A DNA stretch of 37,511 bases from Comamonadaceae bacterium (GTDB lineage: Bacteria > Pseudomonadota > Gammaproteobacteria > Burkholderiales > Burkholderiaceae_C), in contig CANJQN010000045.1 in assembly GCA_947476465.1 (NCBI GenBank), positions 1-37,511 of the forward strand. Reading direction: 5' to 3'. The position numbers and the translations under genes were made by a program. The notes under the pieces are model-generated. The model saw only the letters and a list, made by a program, of their open reading frames with translations, did no database searches and was not told the origin of the DNA. Below, one piece after another: positions 24,948 through 31,590 of the stretch (its first letter is position 1; each line of letters starts with the position of its first letter).

Positions 24948-27215
24948 TTACCCCGCCTTCACGCAGTCGGCGAAATACTCCGGCTTGCCGTCTTCCCCCG
25001 CCTCCTCCACCAGACCGTGAATGTCGGTCTCGAAGCCCGGGCACTGGGCGTTGAACTCGCGTGAAAACTTCAGGTAGTCGACGATCTTCTTGTTGAACAC
25101 CTCGCCCGGAATCAGCAGCGGAATGCCGGGCGGGTACGGCGTGACCAGCGAGGTGGTGATGCGCCCCTCCAGCTCGTCGATCGGCACGCGCTCGGTCTTG
25201 CGGTGCGCGATGTAGGCGTAGGCGTCGCTGGGCTTCATGGCGGGGGTGAGGTCCGACAGGTACATCTCGGTTGTCAGGCGCGCGATGTCGTATCGGGCGT
25301 ACAGCTCGTGCACGTGCTGGCACAGGTCGGCCAGGCCCATGCGCTCGTACTTGGGGTACTTCTGGCAGAACTCGGGCAGGATGCGCGACATCGGCTGGTT
25401 GCGCGCGTAGTCGTCCTTGAACTGCTGCAAGGCGGTCAGCAGCGTGTTCCAGCGGCCCTTGGTGATGCCGATGGTGAACATGATGAAGAAGCTGTACAGG
25501 CCGGTCTTTTCGACGATCACCCCGTGTTCGGCCAGGAACTTGGTCACGATGCTGGCCGGGATGCCGGTCTGGGCGAACCTGCCGTCAAGGTCGAGGCCGG
25601 GCGTGACGATGGTGGACTTGATTGGGTCCAGCATGTTGAAGCCTTCGGCGAGGTCGCCGAAGCCGTGCCACTTGGCTGCGCGGTCGTCGCCCTTGATGAT
25701 CCAGTCGTCGGCGCGGCCGATGCCCTCATCGACCAGATATTCGGGCCCCCAGACCTGGAACCACCAGTCTTCGCCGTACTCGTCGTCGACCTTGCGCATG
25801 GCGCGGCGGAAGTCGAGGGCCTCCATGATCGATTCCTCGACCAGGGCGGTGCCGCCGGGCGGCTCCATCATGGCGGCGGCCACGTCGCAGCTGGCGATGA
25901 TGCTGTACTGCGGACTGGTCGAGGTGTGCATCAGGTACGCCTCGTTGAACAGATGCCGGTCGAGCTTGCGGTTTTGCGAGTCTTGCACCAGCACATGGCT
26001 GGCCTGGCTGATGCCGGCCAGCAGCTTGTGGGTGGACTGCGTGGCGAAGGTCAGGGCCTCCTTGGGCCGCGCGCGGCGCTTGCCCATGGCGTGGTAGGGC
26101 CCGTAGAACGGGTGGAAAGCCGCGTGCGGCAGCCAGGCCTCATCAAAGTGCAGGGTGTCGACATAGCCATCGAGCATGTTCTTGATGGTTTCGGTGTTGT
26201 AGATGACGCCGTCGTAGGTGGACTGCGTGAGCGTCATCACACGCGGCTTGACCGACTCGGGATCGACCCCCTTGAGCAAGGGGTTGGCCGCGATCTTGGC
26301 CTTGATGGCCGCAGGCTCGAACTCGCTCTTGGGGATGGGGCCGATGATCCCGAAGTGGTTGCGCGTGGGCTTCATGAAGACCGGCACAGAGCCCGTCATG
26401 ATGATCGCGTGCAGGATCGACTTGTGGCAGTTGCGGTCGACCACCACGACGTCGCCAGGTGCCACGGTGTGGTGCCACACCATCTTGTTGGAGGTGGACG
26501 TGCCGTTGGTGACGAAAAAGCAATGGTCGGCGTTGAAGATGCGGGCGGCATTGCGCTCGCTGGCGGCCACCGGGCCGGTGTGGTCGAGCAACTGGCCGAG
26601 CTCCTCGACCGCATTGCAGACGTCGGCGCGCAACATGTTCTCGCCGAAGAACTGGTGGAACATCTGGCCGATGGGGCTCTTGAGAAAGGCCACACCGCCC
26701 GAATGCCCCGGGCAGTGCCACGAGTAGGAGCCGTCTTCGGCGTAATGCAGCAGCGCCTTGAAGAACGGCGGCTGCACGCCATCGAGGTAGCTCTTGGCCT
26801 CCCGGATGATGTGGCGCGCCACGAACTCCGGTGTGTCCTCGAACATGTGGATGAAACCGTGCAGCTCTCGCAGGATGTCGTTGGGCAGATGGCGGCTGGT
26901 CTTGGTCTCGCCGTAGATGTACAGCGGCACATCGGTGTTCTTGCGGCGCACCTCTTCGATGAAGCTGCGCAGGTTCACCACCGCCGGGTCGAGGTCGGGG
27001 CCCGGGCTGAACTCTTCGTCGTCGATGGACAGAATGAAGGCGCTGGCGCGGCTTTGCTGCTGGGCGAACTGCGACAGATCGCCGTAACTGGTGACGCCCA
27101 GCACCTCGAAGCCCTCAGCCTGGATGGCCTGCGCCAGGGCGCGGATGCCCAGCCCGGAGGTGTTCTCGGACCGGTAGTCTTCGTCGATGATGACGATGGG
27201 GAAGCGAAATTTCAT
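24948..27215 (-). CDS. Class III PLP Orn/Lys/Arg decarboxylase (AdiA-like)
   Basis: This 755-residue cytoplasmic enzyme decarboxylates a basic amino acid to the polyamine or diamine; the length matches E. coli AdiA (756), but lysine or ornithine cannot be excluded. An N-terminal receiver-like wing domain (about 1-130) precedes the PLP core. The cofactor lysine is Lys397 in ATQSTHKLLAGISQASH; WHCPGHSGGVAFLKSP, LHFDEAWLPHAAFHPF and MHTSTSPQYSIIASCDVAAA are family hallmarks. The small C-terminal domain includes RIPLLIPGE-type PGIPLLIPGEVFNKK. AAGG lies 7 bases before the ATG. It stands alone, with the REP array downstream and a 683-bp gap upstream. Confidence 0.93.
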   Translation of the reverse strand: MKFRFPIVIIDEDYRSENTSGLGIRALAQAIQAEGFEVLGVTSYGDLSQFAQQQSRASAFILSIDDEEFSPGPDLDPAVVNLRSFIEEVRRKNTDVPLYIYGETKTSRHLPNDILRELHGFIHMFEDTPEFVARHIIREAKSYLDGVQPPFFKALLHYAEDGSYSWHCPGHSGGVAFLKSPIGQMFHQFFGENMLRADVCNAVEELGQLLDHTGPVAASERNAARIFNADHCFFVTNGTSTSNKMVWHHTVAPGDVVVVDRNCHKSILHAIIMTGSVPVFMKPTRNHFGIIGPIPKSEFEPAAIKAKIAANPLLKGVDPESVKPRVMTLTQSTYDGVIYNTETIKNMLDGYVDTLHFDEAWLPHAAFHPFYGPYHAMGKRRARPKEALTFATQSTHKLLAGISQASHVLVQDSQNRKLDRHLFNEAYLMHTSTSPQYSIIASCDVAAAMMEPPGGTALVEESIMEALDFRRAMRKVDDEYGEDWWFQVWGPEYLVDEGIGRADDWIIKGDDRAAKWHGFGDLAEGFNMLDPIKSTIVTPGLDLDGRFAQTGIPASIVTKFLAEHGVIVEKTGLYSFFIMFTIGITKGRWNTLLTALQQFKDDYARNQPMSRILPEFCQKYPKYERMGLADLCQHVHELYARYDIARLTTEMYLSDLTPAMKPSDAYAYIAHRKTERVPIDELEGRITTSLVTPYPPGIPLLIPGEVFNKKIVDYLKFSREFNAQCPGFETDIHGLVEEAGEDGKPEYFADCVKAG

Positions 27216-27898
27216 GAACGGGCCTTATGGCGAGCGCAGGCAAATAGACAGGGCAAGGGGCGAAGTGTATGCATATCGCGCCCGTCTTTTTGTGTCATGC
27301 GGTGGCCCGTTCGAGGATTGGCGCCGCGCGGGCGCCACAAGCTCGTGAGCGCGGGGCGCTCAGGGCAGGTGTTTGGCGGCGTTTTTGGCTGGGCCGCGCG
27401 TGCAAGGGTGGCGCGGCGCCACGCGCCGGGCAGCGGCAAGAGGATGCGGCTCGCGCTTGATGTCAGGGCGGCAGGCATCTACAACGCGGCGCGTCTGGGG
27501 TTTGGTGTCGTTCATTCTTTCAGGCTCCCTGCTTTGTTTTTTGGAACCTTTGAATTATCTAGGCAATTGTCGAGAGCTCGTCTGTTTCGCAGACCCAGCA
27601 CTGGCAGTCCTGACAATCGCTCATCCAACTGTCGCGCTGCGCGCGCCATTGCCGGTTCCGCAGCGTGTCTCAGCTCGCGCACGGTCGAGGCCGTCGCCTC
27701 GATGACCTCCCTGACCGAGCTTGAGCTGCCCACCCGCGCCATCGACGCCAAGGTGTCGCTGCAAGCGAAAGTGGAGCCGGAAACCGTGGCTTGAGGGCGC
27801 TGGCCACACCGGCACGCCATTCACTCGACAGCCTCGAACTCAGTACGGGAGTCAACCCGCCAAAAAATGACAAGGCCCTGCCCGGTCGACGCAGCAGA
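27216..27898. other. 683-bp region without a supported gene
   Basis: The right-hand promoter of the decarboxylase must lie near 27216-27300, but no convincing -35/-10 pair stands out; TATGCATACA near 27272 on the leftward strand is the best -10-like stretch. The segment 27530-27560 is unusually AT-rich for the window. A leftward frame of 102 codons at 27512-27820 is open but has a weak ribosome binding site and no family features, so I do not call it a gene. Confidence 0.5.
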
Positions 27899-28999
27899 TC
27901 ACGGTTTAAAGGGCTCGTTGTAGTTTTCGGCGCCGATCTTGCGCACATCGCTGACCCAGTCGCCTTCATAAGGCCAGGCTTGCGGCGCATCGTCGCTCGG
28001 TCCTTGCCAGAACCGCGCCAACGGTCCGTCGCCGACCTTCTCGAGCGACCAGGCCTGCCGGCGGAATGTCCAGCTGTCGGGCACCAGTCGATGGGCCTCA
28101 CGAAAGTGCTGCACCGCCGCGTCGTGATGGCCGTCGATCTCGAGTTGCGACGCCAGCTGAAAGTGCGCGTGCCCCATCGCCTTGGCCTGATCGCGCGGCC
28201 GTGAACGTGCCACGACTTCATCGGGAGAAAGCGCGAAACGACTTTCCGCGCCCTTGTCGAGCCAGTCACGCAGCGCGGCATGGTAGGCCACGATGTCCTT
28301 CTTGATCTTCACCGCCTCGGCCTTGATCGCGGCGAAGCGCGCGGGCCCGTCGTCTGGCAACTGGAGACCGGGCAGACTGTCCGGGCCGCGCGCAGGCGCG
28401 GGGGCCGGTTCGGCCGGCCGCACGATCATGCCGCGCTCATCGATCCACACGCTGCTGGGGATGTTGACCACGCCAAACAACTCGGCGAGCACATGATGCT
28501 GGTCGATCAGCGAGGGGTGTTCAGGTTTTGCCCGTTCGATGAACTCACGGCAGCCGGCACCGCCGAGCGTGTCCAAGCCCACGGTGACCAGTTCCAGGCC
28601 CTTCGGATGCAATTCGTTGCGCAATGCCTGCCACACGGGCAGGTCTCTGGAACAGCCTCAGTACGGCGCCCAGGCTAAGAGCAATACCTTCTGACCGCGC
28701 AGGCTGGACAGGCGGAACTCATGGCCGTCGAGGTCGGGCAGGCGCAAATCGGGCGCCTTGGCGCTGGCCAACGCACGCGAGCCGATCGACGCCGGGCCGA
28801 GCGCCCAGAGCCCATATTCAGGCGCGGCGACCAGCGGCATGCCCATGTCATGGGCCACTCGCGCGACGTCGACCACGTCGCCGGCCGGCTGCGACAGCGC
28901 AATGCAGATCTCACCCTGGCAGGCGCCCTCGGGCTTGAGCTGCCAGCCGGTACCGGCTTCGAATTCGCTTTTTGATACTTGGGGAGAGCGTAGCAACAT
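27899..28999 (-). CDS. Redoxin/thioredoxin-fold selenoprotein, TGA at 28658-28660 read as Sec
   Basis: Read through the in-frame TGA, the gene encodes 366 residues. Residues 1-80 are an N-terminal region with GTGWQLKPEGACQGEICIAL. Residues 81-190 form a TlpA/redoxin-like domain: APDLRLPDLDGHEFRLSSLR, then KVLLLAWAPY-Sec114-G-C116-SRDLPVWQALR. Sec stands exactly where the first redox cysteine of a Trx-fold motif is expected, followed by Cys two residues later. The rest has IPSSVWIDERG (the cis-Pro region) and a helical TPR-like part around HFQLASQLEIDGHHDAAVQH. The ATG at 28999 has GAGGAG 8 bases upstream. Homology is continuous across the TGA, and a SECIS-like hairpin follows. The real stop is also TGA (27899). 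A nonsense pseudogene is the alternative, but poorly fits these facts. Confidence 0.88.
28627..28643 (-). promoter_or_regulatory. SECIS-like hairpin after the redoxin TGA
   Basis: On the leftward mRNA the stem CCTGCC / GGCAGG (6 perfect pairs) closes the 5-base loop CGTGT. The loop begins 20 bases after the TGA and has G as its second base, as in bacterial SECIS elements, which lie in the coding sequence immediately downstream and are bound by SelB. The hairpin encodes DLPVWQ of the protein. Confidence 0.75.
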
Positions 29000-29068
29000 G
29001 GTGGTGACTCCTCGCAGTGGATGGGAAGGATTCTGTGGGTTTTTTCGTATTTGACGCCACGTCATCAT

Positions 29069-29108
29069 CCGTTCGCCCTGAGCCTGTCGAAGGGCTCAGC
29101 CCGAACGG
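29069..29108. repeat. Single REP-like palindrome
   Basis: The 40-bp sequence starts CCGTTCGCCCTGAGCCTGTC and ends GGGCTCAGCCCGAACGG. The two 16-bp arms pair at about 14 positions around a short centre. It is the same family as the tandem array in yejE. It lies between the two selenoprotein genes and could stabilise or end the upstream message. Confidence 0.85.
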
Positions 29109-29135
29109 AACGGCGTGTCATGAGTTATGAAAACC

Positions 29136-29663
29136 TCAATAGGATGCCGTCAAGGCCTTGAATATCTGTTCGAGCGCCTGATCCGCGAGCACCCGCAACT
29201 CGTCGTCGCTGCGGTTTTGAATCGGATGCGCGACAAACACCAGCGCCGGATCGAAGCCGAGCGACTTCGACTGGCTTGCCGCCGCCTGGACGAACTCGGT
29301 CGACGCAATGCCAACACCGGCAATGCCACGGCTTTCGAAATCTGCAATGTCATGCATACAGCACGACGTGCAGGAGCCTCAGTCGGCTAAACCTTCGATG
29401 ACAAGATCGCACTCGGCCACGATCTGCTGCTTGAGCGCTGTCGGCGCCGGACGCGCGAAGGTCGGCTTGCAGTAGCGTCGCACGGCAATGCCACGTTCGC
29501 CGAGCCGCACTGCGATGCGGTCGAGGAAGACATCGCCGCGCGCCTTCGAAATGTCGAGGATGCCTACGGTGAGGCCGGCGAACGAAACCGGGCGCACCTG
29601 CCGTGCTCGCGCGACGGACGCTCGCTCCGCAGTGGGGTCGAGCAGGACGGATTGTGTGTTCAT
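29136..29663 (-). CDS. UGSC-family selenoprotein, TGA at 29379-29381 read as Sec
   Basis: Read through the TGA the gene encodes 175 residues with Sec95. The N-terminal part (AGLTVGILDISKARGDVFLD and AECDLVIEGLAD) is followed by Sec-G-S-C-T-S-C-C-MHDIADFESRGI, the signature of the UGSC family of (seleno)proteins. The C-terminal part has GIASTEFVQAAASQSKSLGF and ends KALTASY. AAGGAG lies 8 bases before the ATG at 29663, which overlaps the stop of the upstream gene as ATGA. Five potential redox residues (Sec, three Cys in GSCTSCC, plus Cys85) lie close together. The biochemical role of the family is not known to me. A strong hairpin follows the TGA, supporting decoding as Sec. Confidence 0.9.
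29342..29373 (-). promoter_or_regulatory. SECIS-like hairpin after the UGSC TGA
   Basis: On the leftward mRNA, GTCGTGC pairs with GCATGAC (7 pairs, one G-U) around loop TGTAT. Beneath a small internal loop (C versus AT), CTGCA pairs with TGCAG for another 5 pairs. The apical loop begins 18 bases after the TGA and has G as second base. Both spacing and loop fit bacterial SECIS elements and parallel the hairpin at 28627-28643. Confidence 0.8.
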
Positions 29664-31096
29664 GCGGTGATCTCCTTGGAAACTGGTGTGGAACCCATCT
29701 CGCCGGACGCGCCCCAGCCGGGAATGACGGCGGAAAACAGCCCGGCGCTGCCGCCGGCCCGCACGATGAGCAGGCCGCCCGGGTGGAACTTCGATACCGT
29801 CGGGTGGGGGTAGTTCTCGGGGATGCCTTCGCCGATGCCTTGCGCGCCAGCCACCATCTCGGCGGTCGGAAATTGCAGCAGGGTCATCAGCTCGTCTCGC
29901 AGACGCGCTTTCGACCAGCCGGCTTCGAGAAAGATCCGGCAATGATCGGGCGCGACGACGAGGATGGCATCGCCCATCAGCGCGAGCTTCGGGTGGTAGA
30001 CCGCGCGCAGGCACAGCGCGAAACTGCGCGCCAGCGATTCGGGCGTGCGCGACTTCTGGTCGACGATACCTTGCACCCCTTCACCGGCGAAAAGCGTCAC
30101 CGTCGAGGTGCCGGGCGCGTAGCCGCGCTCGACCGACAGCGGCTCCCAGGCGCTGTCCTCGGCTTCGGCAAAACAGAAACTGTACTTGCCTGGCGTGCCC
30201 AGGGCCGCGCGGTCGATCTCACCGGGCCGGCCGCCGCCGACGTTGCGGATGACCAATTGCAGGGCGCGACCGATCGAGGCGTTGGCGCGGTTGCCCTGGC
30301 CCAACGCGTTAACGCCAGAGTTCATGCCGACCGTGCGCGCCATCGGGCCGTTGACGATGACGACCGGCCCGCCGAACATCGTGGTGCACAGCAGGCCATG
30401 CATCGCGAACTTGTCGATCAGCGCGGCCTCGACGGCCGCCAGCACCACCGGCATGTACTCGGGCTTGCAGCCGGCCATCACGGCATTGATGGCCACCTTC
30501 TCGACGGTACAGGGCGCCAGATCGGGCGGCGCCAGGCCGAGCAGTTCACCTGGTTGGCGGGTGGTGCCTTGCAGCATCCGCAGCACGCGTGCCTGCGTCG
30601 GCGGCACGACCGGCATGCCGTCGCTCCAGCCGCGGTCGTAGCAGGCCTCGATCGGGTCTTCGGCGTCGCCGATCTCGATCTTGCGTGAGGCCAGGCCCGT
30701 GTCGCCGAAACGAATGGTGAGGTCTTCGGCGATGCCGGGCTCGAGCGACTTCGAGCCGCAGCCGGGGCGAATGTCGGGCAGGTCAGCGCCGAGCCCGGCG
30801 TGGCCGGTGATGCGCTGCCAGTCGCCGCGATGCCAACCATAGGTGCGTTCGACCTCGCGGCCGCCCACAACCCGGATCAAGGTCGGCACGATCTCGATGC
30901 CCAGGCGAAACGAGGCCTCAAGGGTGTCGTCAAAGATGACGCTGCCAGCGCCTGTGGCATAGGCCGGGTCGTCTTGCGTGTAGACGGTCAGCGGCGTGCC
31001 GCCATCGGCAAGCTGGCGCAGCAGCGGCTCAACCAGTACGCAGGTTGGGCAGTCGCGCTTGGCGACGACGATCAGTCCGTTGGGCAGTGGGGTCAT
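29660..31096 (-). CDS. Thioredoxin-fold protein fused to a UGSC-associated domain
   Basis: This 478-residue protein starts with a thioredoxin/glutaredoxin-like domain: LIVVAKRDCPTCVLVEPLLR with the redox pair Cys16 and Cys19, and a cis-Pro segment IEIVPTLIRVVGGREVERTY. The larger remainder begins PIEACYDRGWSDGMPVVPPT, a segment I associate with proteins encoded beside UGSC-family genes. It continues with VEKVAINAVMAGCKPEYMPV and NGPMARTVGMNSGVNALGQG. It has no signal peptide or membrane helix. ATGA overlap with the UGSC selenoprotein gene means coupled translation, so the two probably form one enzyme or redox pair. The ATG at 31096 has no strong ribosome binding site. Confidence 0.82.
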   Translation of the reverse strand: MTPLPNGLIVVAKRDCPTCVLVEPLLRQLADGGTPLTVYTQDDPAYATGAGSVIFDDTLEASFRLGIEIVPTLIRVVGGREVERTYGWHRGDWQRITGHAGLGADLPDIRPGCGSKSLEPGIAEDLTIRFGDTGLASRKIEIGDAEDPIEACYDRGWSDGMPVVPPTQARVLRMLQGTTRQPGELLGLAPPDLAPCTVEKVAINAVMAGCKPEYMPVVLAAVEAALIDKFAMHGLLCTTMFGGPVVIVNGPMARTVGMNSGVNALGQGNRANASIGRALQLVIRNVGGGRPGEIDRAALGTPGKYSFCFAEAEDSAWEPLSVERGYAPGTSTVTLFAGEGVQGIVDQKSRTPESLARSFALCLRAVYHPKLALMGDAILVVAPDHCRIFLEAGWSKARLRDELMTLLQFPTAEMVAGAQGIGEGIPENYPHPTVSKFHPGGLLIVRAGGSAGLFSAVIPGWGASGEMGSTPVSKEITA

Positions 31097-31163
31097 GAAC
31101 GGCGCGTCGGAACGGACAAGTGATGGTCCATGACCATACGCAGGTGAACGATCTGTGTCAATC

Positions 31164-31190
31164 GGGCTATGCCCCCGAAGGCATGATGCG
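31164..31190. repeat. Dispersed core repeat, copy 1
   Basis: GGGCTATGCCCCCGAAGGCA followed by TGATGCG matches the cores at 34185 and 35185 with one to a few changes. It lies 14 bp past the stop of the CBS-domain gene in a 107-bp gap. The segment GGGC-TAT-GCCC is a small palindrome. Confidence 0.7.
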
Positions 31191-31203
31191 CGCGCCGGCG
31201 GTC

Positions 31204-31590
31204 TCAGTCGACGGGTGGCCCGGCTTGCTCTACGAGCAGGTCCAGCGGCGACACGATGCCGACGATTTTGCGATCCAGCGTCATCACCAGCAGGTGGTGC
31301 ACGTGCGCCTGTCGCATGAGGCGCGCTGCCTCGGACACGGGCGTTTCCGGCGGCACGGTCAGCGGCTTGTAGGTGCATGCGCGCCAGGCCGGCGTGTCGC
31401 CCGCCAGGCCGCTCGCGCGCATGTGGAGCAGGTCCCAGGCGCTGACCACCCCCATGAGCGTGCCGCCCTCCAGCACGGGCGTCCAGGTCCGATGCCGCGC
31501 CACCATCTCTTGCGCGATCGCCTCGACGGTGTCGTCCGGGGCCACCGACCAGAACTGGCGCTGCGCGATCTCACCAACTGTCTTTTCCAT
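31204..31590 (-). CDS. Two-CBS-domain protein
   Basis: This 128-residue protein consists of two CBS motifs (WSVAPDDTVEAIAQEMVARH and TVPPETPVSEAARLMRQAHV) that together form a Bateman module, which normally binds adenine nucleotides. TAATG overlap with the ppsA stop and GGAGGG 6 bases upstream show coupled translation. This suggests that it senses energy state for PEP synthase or a related step, but that is inference. It is separated from the leftward selenoprotein cluster by 107 bp containing a dispersed repeat. Confidence 0.9.
   Translation of the reverse strand: MEKTVGEIAQRQFWSVAPDDTVEAIAQEMVARHRTWTPVLEGGTLMGVVSAWDLLHMRASGLAGDTPAWRACTYKPLTVPPETPVSEAARLMRQAHVHHLLVMTLDRKIVGIVSPLDLLVEQAGPPVD

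Noticed and set aside
24572..25064. Open frames on both strands with 10-residue repeats such as AQARSFLVNR
   Set aside because: They are products of the 30-bp REP array; the VIPAQAGIQ-type peptide is a well-known false gene from this repeat.
25203..27794. Rightward open frame of 863 codons antisense to the decarboxylase
   Set aside because: It mirrors the real gene on the other strand, as expected in high-GC DNA, and its composition (rich in His, Gln, Arg, Gly, Val) matches no family.
27512..27820. Leftward 102-codon frame upstream of the decarboxylase
   Set aside because: Weak start signals and no domain; kept only as a note in the intergenic region.
28658..28660. TGA in the redoxin gene as an ordinary nonsense mutation
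   Set aside because: It lies exactly at the redox residue, the frame is intact for 250 codons afterwards, and a hairpin and a second such gene are next to it.
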